The notes beneath the pieces are model-generated. The model searched no databases and was not told where the DNA came from. It saw only the letters and a program-made list of their open reading frames with translations. The translations under genes were made by a program, and so were the position numbers. From NCBI RefSeq assembly GCF_900177725.1, contig NZ_FXAT01000004.1, forward strand, positions 558,001 to 622,000: a stretch of DNA of 64,000 nucleotides, in the 5' to 3' direction. The DNA comes from Paraburkholderia susongensis (lineage in GTDB: Bacteria > Pseudomonadota > Gammaproteobacteria > Burkholderiales > Burkholderiaceae). Of the stretch, positions 17,329-25,673 are shown piece by piece (the stretch's first letter is position 1; every line of letters starts with the position of its first letter).

Positions 17329-19680
17329 TCAATTGTTGGTGCTCGACACGCTGCCGCTGTCGATTTCCTGCGCGGCGCGGCGGCCGCTCAGGCCGCATAC
17401 GCCGAAGCGTTCGAGCAGCGCCGGGATCGCGTCCGCCGGCACTGGCCGCGAGAACAGGAAGCCCTGCGCCTCGATATGGCCGAGCGCGGCGAGCCACGCG
17501 ATCTGCTCTTCGGTTTCCGTGCCCTCGACCACCACCGTGAGCCCGAGCGAGCGCGCCAGATTGACGATCGCGGTGACCATCACACAGACGCTGCGGTCGC
17601 CCGGAATCGCCTGGACGAACGAGCGGTCCACCTTGAGGGTGTCCACCGAAAAGCGGTTCAGATAGGACAGCGAAGAATAGCCGGTGCCGAAATCGTCGAG
17701 CGCAATGCGTACGCCGAGGCGCTTCAATGCGAAAATTTTCTCGGAGACGAGCTCGGGATATTCCATCATCGTCGTCTCGGTGATCTCGAGTTCGAGGCGG
17801 CGCGCCGAGATGCCGGTTTCCTCGATTGCGCGCGAGACCGTTTCGAGCAGATCGCCGCGCCAGAACTGCACCGCCGAAATGTTCACCGCGAGCGACAGCG
17901 TGTCGTAGCCCTGCTGCTGCCACTGGGCGAGCTGGCGGCACGCGGTTTCGATCACGAAGTCGCCGATCGGCACGATGAGCCCGGTCGATTCGGCGACCGG
18001 AATGAATTCCTTGGCCGGAATCGCACCGTGCTGCGGATGGTTCCAGCGCACGAGCGCTTCGAAGCCGGTGATGCAGCGAAGCGTCAGATCGATCTTCGGC
18101 TGATACGCGAGAAAGAGCTGGCCTTCGGCAAGCGCGACGCGCAACTGCTGCTCCCACTTCATCAGATGGTCCGCGCGATGCGACAGGTGCGGCGAATAGA
18201 ACTGGTAGCAGTTCTTGCCGGCATCCTTCGCGCTGTACATGGCGAGGTCGGCTTTCTTGAGCAGGTCGATCTCGTTTTCGTTCGCGACCGAGTACAGCGC
18301 GATGCCGATGCTCGCATGCAGCACGAACGAACTGCCACGCACGTCGAAGGGCTTCGAGAACGTGTCGGCGGCGGCTTCGGCGAGCGTGACCGCGCGCTTC
18401 TCGACGTCGTCGCCCTTGATCACGACGACGAACTCGTCGCCGCCGATGCGGGAGAGCGTGCCGCCGTCGCAGACCGCGGCGGCGAGCCGCGAGGCCGTCA
18501 TTTGCAGCACGATGTCGCCGGTGTTGTGGCCGAGCGTGTCGTTGACGGTCTTGAAGTTGTCGAGGTCGATGAAGAGGATCGCGAGGCGGCCGAGATTGGA
18601 CGGCTGCGCCATGTCGTGGCGCAGCGCCTGCAGCGTCGCGTAGCGGTTGCGCAGGCCAGTCAGCAGATCGTATTCGACGAGGTGCGTCATCTCGCGCTCG
18701 CGGCCGAGCAGTTTGCCGATCAGGCCGGTTGCGACCGCGAAGAAGCTCAGCATCGCGAGCGAGATGAAGCCTGCCATCAGCAGATAGACGTTGCGCGTGT
18801 GGTTGTAGTCGGCGAATTCTTCGGCCTGCGAAAGACCGACGAGCACGCCGAGCGGATAGCCGTCGATGTGCCGGTACGACACGATGCGCGTGACGTTGTC
18901 GATCGAATCGACGTAGGTGCCCGACACGTGCTCCGAGGTCGGGTACATGCCGCTCGCGGTGAACGTGCCGCTCGCTTTGTCCGAGTTGCCGGTGCGCCGC
19001 GCGAGCACGGTGCCGTTGTCGGAGATCACTGCGATCACGCCTTCGCGGCCGATCGCCGCGTTGTTATAAAAGTCCGACGTGAAATAGCTCGGGTCTTCCG
19101 AGACCACCACGACGCCCGCGAACGAGCCGTCCGGATGATTGAGGCGGCGCGTCATCTGTAATGTCCAATGACCCGACACGCGGCCGAGCACCGGCTTGCT
19201 GATGTAGAGCTGGTCGTCGTTCTCGTGCTCGTGAACCTTGAAGTGCTCGCGGTCCGACAGATCGATGTGGGCGGGATTGAGTTCGGCCGTATTGGCGATC
19301 AGCCTGCCGTGCTCGTCGATCAGCGAGACCTGTATGAGCGTTTCGCTTTGCACGACGCCTTTTTCGACGGTGTTCGCGAGATCGAAATGATTCGGCGTTT
19401 TTTCAAACTCGTATTTAACAAAGCGCGTGATCTGATCGACCTGATGAATTGCTTTGATCGTGTGCTGTTCGAGCGCAGCGGAAAGAATTGCAGCAGAGGC
19501 CATCGTCTCGCGGTAAGTCGCGTCTTTTTCTACCGACAGGCGCGCGAAAATCACGGTCCAGAGCAGAATCAGGACCAGCACGCCGAGCGCGGGAATGACG
19601 AGCAACGCCCGCCGGCGCGTGAATACCGGGTCGCGGTGCGGCTTTGCTTCGCGCAGGTCGGAGAAGCGGGACTGACTCAT
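17329..19680 (-). CDS. Membrane GGDEF-EAL cyclic di-GMP protein
   Basis: A 783-residue protein that may make or degrade cyclic di-GMP. Transmembrane helix 1 is at about 24-47, a periplasmic dCache-like sensor at 48-298, and helix 2 at 299-323. The GGDEF motif is intact at 413-417 (SRIGGDEFVVV) but the RxxD inhibitory site five residues before it is replaced by CDGG. The EAL motif is at 541-543 (GFEALVRW), with a later DDFGTGYSSLSYL loop and VVVEGTET, so the phosphodiesterase half also looks competent. Product inhibition should be absent. chrA follows 35 bases downstream. Direction of net activity cannot be told. Confidence 0.96.
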   Translation of the reverse strand: MSQSRFSDLREAKPHRDPVFTRRRALLVIPALGVLVLILLWTVIFARLSVEKDATYRETMASAAILSAALEQHTIKAIHQVDQITRFVKYEFEKTPNHFDLANTVEKGVVQSETLIQVSLIDEHGRLIANTAELNPAHIDLSDREHFKVHEHENDDQLYISKPVLGRVSGHWTLQMTRRLNHPDGSFAGVVVVSEDPSYFTSDFYNNAAIGREGVIAVISDNGTVLARRTGNSDKASGTFTASGMYPTSEHVSGTYVDSIDNVTRIVSYRHIDGYPLGVLVGLSQAEEFADYNHTRNVYLLMAGFISLAMLSFFAVATGLIGKLLGREREMTHLVEYDLLTGLRNRYATLQALRHDMAQPSNLGRLAILFIDLDNFKTVNDTLGHNTGDIVLQMTASRLAAAVCDGGTLSRIGGDEFVVVIKGDDVEKRAVTLAEAAADTFSKPFDVRGSSFVLHASIGIALYSVANENEIDLLKKADLAMYSAKDAGKNCYQFYSPHLSHRADHLMKWEQQLRVALAEGQLFLAYQPKIDLTLRCITGFEALVRWNHPQHGAIPAKEFIPVAESTGLIVPIGDFVIETACRQLAQWQQQGYDTLSLAVNISAVQFWRGDLLETVSRAIEETGISARRLELEITETTMMEYPELVSEKIFALKRLGVRIALDDFGTGYSSLSYLNRFSVDTLKVDRSFVQAIPGDRSVCVMVTAIVNLARSLGLTVVVEGTETEEQIAWLAALGHIEAQGFLFSRPVPADAIPALLERFGVCGLSGRRAAQEIDSGSVSSTNN

Positions 19681-20127
19681 CGTGCGGCCCGTTGCTGGAT
19701 GCGGGCCGGTTGCAAATGCACGGGCATCGACTGCGCTGATTTCATGAATGGCTGCATGGTAACCGGGAAGGTGCCAAAGCTGCTGCGCAGGAGGAGAGGG
19801 CGTGGCGCCGTGCCTGACCGTCCACAGGTCAGCGGATTCCTTCCGATATTACTGAATGCCATTGGATTAAGGAAGGGTCCGGGCATGGGGTATACGCTGG
19901 CGTCGCGAGCGCTCGCGACGGATTGAATTTGCAGCAGGCGCGGCCGTTCTTTATGCCGCAATCCGTGCCGGATATCTCGAATATGTCATCGAGTGTGTCG
20001 CGGCGATGCGGATTTTTGTGGTTTGCCGCGGCGAGATGTGCAGCAAGATGCGCGGCAATACGAGCAGCATCTCGAATCTGGTTTCAGGCAATGCGGCCCG
20101 CGTTACCGCACACCTCGCCGCGCGTCG
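19681..20127. other. Intergenic region between GGDEF-EAL start and phzF stop
   Basis: No gene is supported; open frames here are Arg/Ser/Ala-rich. It should contain the promoter of the GGDEF-EAL gene. The only marked element is an 18-bp perfect palindrome at 19902-19919 next to TATAC. Confidence 0.5.
19902..19919. promoter_or_regulatory. 18-bp perfect palindrome upstream of the GGDEF-EAL gene
   Basis: GTCGCGAGCGCTCGCGAC is its own reverse complement. It lies about 220 bases upstream of the GGDEF-EAL start, beside the minus-strand sequence GTATAC, and could be an operator. Confidence 0.35.
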
Positions 20128-21051
20128 TCATGCAAAGCGCGCCGGTTGCGACAGCCGGCACGTGCCGTCGACGATCGTCACCGACGGCCCGCCGATCCAG
20201 ATCTTGCCGCGCGCATCGTCGTAGTGAACCGATACGTTGCCCGCGCGCCCTAGCGCAGTGCCTTGGCGCACCGTGTAGCGTGCCCCAGGGCGTCGCTGCT
20301 GGGCGCTCAGCAGACCGGCGAGCGCGGCGTTGGCGCTGCCCGTCACCGGATCTTCGCCGACGCCGAAACCGCCGCCCGCCATCAGGCAGCGGATTTCAAA
20401 CGTCGCGGGATCCGCCGCGTCGTGCGGACCGTAGACCGCGATTCCATGCGTGTCGACTGAATGCGCGAGTTCGGCGAGCGCGGCCGCATCGGGTTCGAGT
20501 GCGAGACAGGTGCGCGCCGAATCGACACGCACGACGAGCCACGGCGCGCCGTTGTCGACCGCGCACGGCGTCGCGCTGAAATCGATCGCATCACTACGTA
20601 AAGCCGTAGACAGCGCCGCGTAACGATGTGCGGCGAGTGGCGTGACGCGCGCGGGCGGCGCGGCGAAGGCCCATGCGTTGGGCATGCCGTCGGCGCCGCT
20701 CAGCGCTTCGAGTTCGATGAGCCCGGCGCCGCATTGCTGCATCAGCCGGCCGGCCTGCTTCGGCCGGTAGCCGCTTTCGAGCAGGGCATGCGCGGTGCCG
20801 AGCGTTGGATGACCCGCGAACGGCAGTTCGCCGCCCGGCGTGAAGATGCGCACGCGATAGTCGGCGGCCGGATCGGTGGGCCTCAACAGGAACGTGGTTT
20901 CGGACAGATTGGTCCAGCGCGCGATGGCCTGCATCTGATTCGTATCGAGCGCATCGGCATCGAATACGACAGCAAGCGGATTGCCTTTGAACGGCACCGA
21001 CGTGAACACGTCGACCTGTTTGAAACGAACAGCGTGAGCGGGCATCGACAT
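20128..21051 (-). CDS. PhzF-family isomerase-like protein
   Basis: A 307-residue protein of the PhzF/diaminopimelate-epimerase fold. Family marks: FKQVDVFTSVPFKGNPLAVVFDA at the start, LSETTFLL with the conserved acidic residue, RIFTPGGELPFAGHPTLGTAH, and EDPVTGSANAALAGLL near the C-terminus. PhzF itself isomerises a phenazine precursor; most homologues have unknown substrates and no phenazine genes are present here. The ATG at 21051 gives the family N-terminus. It starts 17 bases after the RidA gene ends, the third gene of an apparent operon with an aminotransferase and RidA. Confidence 0.92.
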   Translation of the reverse strand: MSMPAHAVRFKQVDVFTSVPFKGNPLAVVFDADALDTNQMQAIARWTNLSETTFLLRPTDPAADYRVRIFTPGGELPFAGHPTLGTAHALLESGYRPKQAGRLMQQCGAGLIELEALSGADGMPNAWAFAAPPARVTPLAAHRYAALSTALRSDAIDFSATPCAVDNGAPWLVVRVDSARTCLALEPDAAALAELAHSVDTHGIAVYGPHDAADPATFEIRCLMAGGGFGVGEDPVTGSANAALAGLLSAQQRRPGARYTVRQGTALGRAGNVSVHYDDARGKIWIGGPSVTIVDGTCRLSQPARFA

Positions 21052-21068
21052 GATTCGGCGCCTGTCGC

Positions 21069-21533
21069 TTATTCGATCTCGGCGATCATCTCGATCTCGA
21101 CGCACGCGCCCAGCGGAATCTGCGCGACGCCGAATGCCGAGCGCGCATGCTTGCCGCGCTCTCCGAACACGTCGGCGATCAGTTCGGACGCGCCGTTCGT
21201 GACCAGATGCTGTTCGGTGAATTCGAGCGTCGAGTTGACGAGGCTCATCAGCTTGACGATGCGCGTGACGCGGTTCAGGTCGCCGACATGCGTATGCAGC
21301 GTCGCGAGCAGGTCGATTGCGATCGAGCGCGCCGCGGCCTTGCCTTCCTCGGTATTGAGCGTCGCGCCGAGCTTGCCGGTCCACACCTTGCCGTCCTTCT
21401 TCGCGATGTGACCGGACAGGTACACCGTGTTGCCGCTTTGCGCGCTCATCACATAGGCCGCGGCGGGCGCACCCGCCGACGGCAGTTCGATGCCCAGTTG
21501 CTTGAGCTTGTCGTACACATTCGATTGAGCCAT
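21069..21533 (-). CDS. RidA/YjgF-family enamine/imine deaminase-like protein
   Basis: A 154-residue protein of the RidA superfamily. GNTVYLSGHIAKKDGKV and the C-terminal ARSAFGVAQIPLGACVEIEMIAEI are characteristic; the strictly conserved Arg of true RidA (near residue 105 in E. coli) is probably Arg132 in KHARSAFG. RidA hydrolyses 2-aminoacrylate and related imines released by PLP enzymes. That fits its place between a PLP aminotransferase gene and a PhzF gene on the same strand. The longer length than archetypal RidA (about 128 aa) places it in a RidA-like subgroup. Confidence 0.92.
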   Translation of the reverse strand: MAQSNVYDKLKQLGIELPSAGAPAAAYVMSAQSGNTVYLSGHIAKKDGKVWTGKLGATLNTEEGKAAARSIAIDLLATLHTHVGDLNRVTRIVKLMSLVNSTLEFTEQHLVTNGASELIADVFGERGKHARSAFGVAQIPLGACVEIEMIAEIE

Positions 21534-21627
21534 TTCGTGTCCTCGATTCGGTGAGAGTTAATGCAGGCGGGGCGAAGCCCATGCGCATCGCGCGCGGACT
21601 TCGCCCCGATGTGAGTGCCGCGGACGC

Positions 21628-22824
21628 TCAGATCTTCGCGCGAACCAGCGCTGCGAGACGCGCTACACCTTCGTCGATTTTAGCCGGTGGCACCGTGACG
21701 AACGACAGACGCAGCGTATTGTGCTGTGCCTCGTTCGCGAAGAACGGGCCGCCCGGCACGAACGCGACGTTCTGCGCGACCGCTTCTTCGAGCAGCTTCA
21801 TGCTGTCGACCTGCGCGGGCAGGTCGACCCACACGAACATGCCGCCTTCCGGACGGTTCCAGCTCACGCCCTCGGGCATGTAACGCTCGAGCGCGGCGAG
21901 CATCGCGTCGCACTGGTTGCGATACAGCTCGCGAATGGTCGGCACGTGCGTGTCGAGGAAGCCGTCCTTGACCACTTCGTGCACGATGCGCTGCGTGAAG
22001 CTCGGCGTGTGCAGGTCGGTGGCCTGCTTGGCCTGCACGAGTTTGAAGATCAGCTCTTCGGGCGCGATGATGTAGCCGACCCGCAGGCCCGGTGCGAGCA
22101 CCTTCGAGAACGAGCCGAGATGGACGATGTGATCCGGCGCCATCGAGAGCATCGTGGGCAGCGGTTCACCCGCGTAGTCGAGCGCGCCGTACGGGTCGTC
22201 CTCGATCACCGGGAACGGCGCGGTTTTCGCGAATTCGGCGAGTGCACGGCGGCGCTCGACCGGCAAGCGGCGGCCGGTCGGATTCTGGAAATTCGGTTGC
22301 GCGTAGAGCAGGCGCGCGCCTTGGGTCAGCTCCGGCTCGAGCCCTTCGGGGATCAGGCCCTGTTCGTCGGTCGGCACCTGCACGTAGCGCGGCTCGTACA
22401 TCGAGAACGATTGCAGCGCGCCGAGGTAGGTCGGCGTTTCGACGAGCACCGGACTATCCGGGCACACGAGCACCTTGCCGAGCAGATCGAGCGCCTGCTG
22501 CGAGCCGGTCGTGATCAGCACCTGCGACGGGCGGATCTGCGCGCCGTTGACCGAATAGCGTTGCGCGATCCATTCGCGCAGCGGCAGGTAGCCTTCGGTC
22601 GCGCTGTATTGCAGCGCCGCGGCGGGCGTGTCGCGCAGGATGCGGTCGGCCGCTTCGCGCATGCGCTCGGCCGGGAAGGTGGCCGGCGAGGGCAGGCCGC
22701 CCGCGAACGAAATGACTTCGGGCCGTTCCGTGACCTTCAGGATCTCGCGGATCGCGGAGCTCGTGAGCTTGCGTGCGCGTTCGGACAATTGCCACGTCGG
22801 GGCTTTCAGGTCGCTTTGGTCCAT
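21628..22824 (-). CDS. PLP-dependent aminotransferase (class I/II, 2-aminoadipate/LysN-like)
   Basis: A 398-residue fold-type I aminotransferase without a DNA-binding domain. Motifs: EVISFAGGLPSPATFP, LITTGSQQALDLLGKVL, YAQPNFQNPTGRRLP (the Asn for PLP), VIEDDPYGALDY (Asp for pyridine N) and HLGSFSKVLAPGLRVGYI with the Schiff-base Lys. It resembles LysN/2-aminoadipate and valine-pyruvate-type enzymes. GAGGAGAGC precedes the ATG at 22824; the frame is open to 22926. It is probably the first gene of the operon with RidA and PhzF, suggesting a reaction in which reactive imines arise. Confidence 0.93.
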   Translation of the reverse strand: MDQSDLKAPTWQLSERARKLTSSAIREILKVTERPEVISFAGGLPSPATFPAERMREAADRILRDTPAAALQYSATEGYLPLREWIAQRYSVNGAQIRPSQVLITTGSQQALDLLGKVLVCPDSPVLVETPTYLGALQSFSMYEPRYVQVPTDEQGLIPEGLEPELTQGARLLYAQPNFQNPTGRRLPVERRRALAEFAKTAPFPVIEDDPYGALDYAGEPLPTMLSMAPDHIVHLGSFSKVLAPGLRVGYIIAPEELIFKLVQAKQATDLHTPSFTQRIVHEVVKDGFLDTHVPTIRELYRNQCDAMLAALERYMPEGVSWNRPEGGMFVWVDLPAQVDSMKLLEEAVAQNVAFVPGGPFFANEAQHNTLRLSFVTVPPAKIDEGVARLAALVRAKI

Positions 22825-22965
22825 GCTCTCCTCTTCCTCTGCTTGGTATCTCTGGAAACGGTCAAAACTACGATTATCGCGCGAATCGGTCACCCCGTCG
22901 GTAGGGGCTGCCGATGAGGCTGCCAATGGGGCTTGCCAATACGGGCTTGCCGGTTCGCGCGCTGC

Positions 22966-23688
22966 TTAGCTGAGGGTTCGCGGACCCTCGGGTGTTTCGA
23001 ATTCCGCGACGAGCGCCGCGGCGCCGCCGGTGGACTGCACGTCGAGCAGATGCTCGGCGCCGAGCCAGCGCAATTGCTCGCCGATCAGCGCGGCCTGCGG
23101 ATGCACGGCTTTTAGCGCCTTCAGCGCGAGATTCGCCGGCGCCAGAACCTGCGACGGATGGCAGGCCGAGTCCCATTGGATCAGCGAGGGCAGCACGCCG
23201 TCGCCGGCGCCTTGCCAGGCGGGGAACGAGCCGTCGTCGGGGACCGTCAGGCCCCATGTGAAATCGCCGCGCGTCATCGGCACGACCGGCGCAATGCGCT
23301 GCGGATACTGCGCCTGCCACGCAGCGAGGCGCTTCGGCCGCTCGACGCGCGCGACCCAGTGCGACAGATAGGGCCCGTTTTCGAGCCGCGCGTGGGTCGC
23401 CGGGTCGTCGAGCGCGAAGAGGCGCGGGCGCGGCGTGCCGCTGTCGGCTGCCGCGCGGGTGGCCGCGTGGGTGGCCGCGTGGGCCGCCGACGCGTGCGGG
23501 TCGATCGCGATCACTTCGAGATAGACGCCGCCCCACAGGCCCAGCAGGCGGTTGTGCGTGCGCATCAGCGGATGCGCGCCGCCGCCGGCCGGCGCGACCC
23601 CGAGTGCATCGGCGACGTACTGCTCGCCTTCTTCGAGAGTGCGGGCGGAAATCACGAGGTGATCGAGGCTGAGCGAATGAGCTGTCAT
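22966..23688 (-). CDS. VOC-superfamily, glyoxalase-like domain protein
   Basis: A 240-residue protein starting LSLDHLVISARTLEEGEQYVADALG, the first beta-alpha-beta module of the glyoxalase-like family, with a metal-ligand-type His and a second HN-rich module (MRTHNRLLGLWGGVYLEVIAID). Residues 67-80 form an HAATHAATRAA repeat coded by a 12-nt array. Enzymatic role unknown. It precedes the aminotransferase on the same strand by about 140 bases and diverges from the MocR gene. Confidence 0.85.
   Translation of the reverse strand: MTAHSLSLDHLVISARTLEEGEQYVADALGVAPAGGGAHPLMRTHNRLLGLWGGVYLEVIAIDPHASAAHAATHAATRAAADSGTPRPRLFALDDPATHARLENGPYLSHWVARVERPKRLAAWQAQYPQRIAPVVPMTRGDFTWGLTVPDDGSFPAWQGAGDGVLPSLIQWDSACHPSQVLAPANLALKALKAVHPQAALIGEQLRWLGAEHLLDVQSTGGAAALVAEFETPEGPRTLS
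23448..23495. repeat. Four 12-nt tandem units in the VOC gene
   Basis: TGGCCGCGTGGG occurs twice in tandem, flanked by related units CTGCCGCGCGGG and CCGCCGACGCGT. The array encodes the Ala/His/Thr repeat of the protein. Confidence 0.85.
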
Positions 23689-23906
23689 GATGGAGCGGCG
23701 CCGGACTGGCGCGAATCGACGGAAACGGTTTTTGCAAAGAGGCCGGTGCGCGCCAGGTGTAAAGGCTGCGCGGCCGGGGCCGTCAGCATAACCGTTTGCC
23801 GGATCGGCAGGTCATGCGGATGGCTGGCGGACCGTTGTCCGGTGCGCGCCTGCAACGCGTCTACACTGTGCTTGCGTTGCTTCACCACCCTTCATTCTGC
23901 TCAAAT

Positions 23907-23940
23907 GTAACGGTCGCGACCGGCACAGTAACGGTACAAT
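23907..23940 (+). promoter_or_regulatory. Direct repeat and TACAAT -10 upstream of the MocR-type gene
   Basis: GTAACGGT occurs at 23907-23914 and 23928-23935, exactly 21 bp apart (two helical turns), the second overlapping TACAAT (23935-23940). MocR/PdxR-type regulators often bind such direct repeats over promoters. ACTGT-N5-ACAGT (23950-23964) lies in the leader. Confidence 0.5.
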
Positions 23941-23975
23941 CGACGCGATACTGTTCTGTACAGTTGGAGCCCGTC

Positions 23976-25430
23976 ATGTCCGTCCCGCTTGCCCAGATTC
24001 CCGCTCCGCACGATACGGCGTCGCTGACGCTGGTCGAACAGCTCGTCCAGTGGGCGCGCCGCCGCATCGAGGAGCGCGTGTTTCGCCCCGGCATGCGCAT
24101 GCCGTCCATCCGCAAGCTCGCGCTCGACAAGGGCGTGTCGCGTTTCACGGTGGTCGAGGCGTACGAGCGGCTCGTCGCGCAGGGCTATCTGGAGTCGCGG
24201 CGCGGTTCGGGCTTCTACGTGCGCGAGCGCCAGAGCAGTGCGACGGTCAGCGAACTGCATCCGCGCGCCGAGGCGCAGCCGGCACCGGTCACGATCGACG
24301 TCGTCTGGCTGCTGCGCAACATGCTGCATACCGGCGCGCGGCCCGAGCGCAGCCCCGGCCTCGGCTACCTGCCGGCGCGCTGGCTCGACGGCGACCTGAT
24401 CACCAACGCGCTGCGCACGCTCGGCCGGCAAAGCGGCGCACAGATGCTCGGCATCGGCACGGCGCAGGGTTTCCTGCCGCTGCGCCAGCAATTGCAGACG
24501 CGGCTCGAGGAGCTGGAGATCGGCGCGGTGCCGGAGCAGATCGTGATGGTGTCGGGCATCACCCAGGCGGTCGATCTGATCTCGCGCATTTATGTGAAGC
24601 CCGGCGATGCGGTGATCGTCGGCGATCCGGCGTGGTTCCAGATGTTCGGCTGCTTCGCGGCGCAGGGCGCGCGGCTCGTCGGTGTGCCGTACACGCCGGA
24701 CGGCCCGGACCTCGACGCGCTCGAAGCGCTGGTGCGGGAGTGGCGGCCGAAAATGCTCGTGATCAATTCGGTGCTGCAGAACCCGACCGGCACGTCGCTG
24801 AGCGCGGCGCAGGCGTTCCGCATTCTGCGTCTGGCCGAAGCGTACGACTTCATCGTCGTCGAAGACGACATTTACGGCGACCTGTGTCCGCCCGGCTATC
24901 CGGGCACGCGGCTCGCGAGCCTCGATCAGCTAAAGCGCGTGATCTACCTCGGCAGCTTTTCGAAGACGCTCGCGCCGAACCTGCGCGTCGGTTTCATCGC
25001 GTGCGCGCCGGAGGTGGCGAGGGTGGTCAGCAATCAGAAAATGCTGGTCGGCATGACGAGTCCCGAGCTCAACGAGCGCGTGATCTACAAGATTCTGACC
25101 GAGGGGCACTACCGGCGGCACGTCGAGCGCGTGCGCGCGCGGCTCGACGGCGTGCGCGAAAAGGCCGTGCGGATGCTCGAAAAGACCGGCTTGAAGCTAT
25201 TTCTGACGCCGACGGCCGGTATGTTCCTGTGGGCTGACACCGGCGTCGACGCGGGCGCGCTCGCCGCGGCCGGGCACGAAGCCGGCTTCCTGCTCACGCC
25301 CGGCGGGCTCTTTTCGCCGCAGCAGTCGCCGAGCACGTGGATGCGCTTCAATATCGCCAATTGCGGCGATCCGGAATTGCCGGTGTTTCTGAGCCGTTAT
25401 CTCGACAGCGTCGCGCGGCGCGCGTCCTGA
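23976..25430 (+). CDS. MocR-type GntR/aminotransferase fusion regulator
   Basis: A 484-residue protein. Residues 18-85 are a GntR winged helix-turn-helix (FRPGMRMPSIRKLALDKGVSRFTVVEAYERLVAQGYLESRRGSGFYV). Residues 110-480 are a fold-type I aminotransferase domain: VMVSGITQAVDLISRIY, VINSVLQNPTGTSLS, IVVEDDIYGDL, and YLGSFSKTLAPNLRVGFI with the PLP Lys. MocR proteins use PLP or amino-acid aldimines as effectors. GGAG precedes the ATG at 23976. It is divergent from the VOC and aminotransferase-RidA-PhzF genes and is a candidate regulator of them; this is inference from position. Confidence 0.93.
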   Translation: MSVPLAQIPAPHDTASLTLVEQLVQWARRRIEERVFRPGMRMPSIRKLALDKGVSRFTVVEAYERLVAQGYLESRRGSGFYVRERQSSATVSELHPRAEAQPAPVTIDVVWLLRNMLHTGARPERSPGLGYLPARWLDGDLITNALRTLGRQSGAQMLGIGTAQGFLPLRQQLQTRLEELEIGAVPEQIVMVSGITQAVDLISRIYVKPGDAVIVGDPAWFQMFGCFAAQGARLVGVPYTPDGPDLDALEALVREWRPKMLVINSVLQNPTGTSLSAAQAFRILRLAEAYDFIVVEDDIYGDLCPPGYPGTRLASLDQLKRVIYLGSFSKTLAPNLRVGFIACAPEVARVVSNQKMLVGMTSPELNERVIYKILTEGHYRRHVERVRARLDGVREKAVRMLEKTGLKLFLTPTAGMFLWADTGVDAGALAAAGHEAGFLLTPGGLFSPQQSPSTWMRFNIANCGDPELPVFLSRYLDSVARRAS

Positions 25431-25431
25431 G

Positions 25432-25485
25432 GCGCTTGAGCTGCTTGAGCCGTTTGGGTCGCTTGAATCTTTCGAGCCCCTTGAA
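25432..25485. repeat. Six 9-nt tandem units containing the sigma32 -35 box
   Basis: Units GCGCTTGAG, CTGCTTGAG, CCGTTTGGG, TCGCTTGAA, TCTTTCGAG and CCCCTTGAA lie directly after the MocR-type stop codon. The last unit supplies the CTTGAA of the heat-shock promoter. Confidence 0.85.
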
Positions 25486-25508
25486 ACCGCGCCGGACCGT
25501 CCCCATTT
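25480..25508 (+). promoter_or_regulatory. Sigma32 heat-shock promoter for htpG
   Basis: CTTGAAA (25480-25486), 14 bases, CCCCATTT (25501-25508): an essentially perfect match to the RpoH consensus, 166 bases upstream of the htpG ATG. Confidence 0.88.
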
Positions 25509-25530
25509 GCGCGAACGATCCGGCGCGGCC

Positions 25531-25602
25531 CGGCCCGAACTTCGGCGTGAATTTTGGCGTGAACCCTGGCCCGAACCGGGGCCTGAATGCAGGTTTGAAT
25601 TT
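25531..25602. repeat. Six 12-nt tandem units in the htpG leader
   Basis: Six units with the core GAAYYYYGGC, beginning CGGCCCGAACTT and ending AGGTTTGAATTT, lie between the heat-shock promoter and htpG. The core GAACTTCGG is shared with the array in dcm. Confidence 0.85.
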
Positions 25603-25673
25603 CCAGGCTCGAACCCCGGTTCGCCGCTGTCCGAAACCCTATTCGCTATTCGTAACAGAGAGGAAGTCCGACC

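Noticed and set aside
20128..21051. Phenazine biosynthesis cluster
   Set aside because: Only a PhzF-family gene is present; none of phzA, B, D, E or G is nearby.
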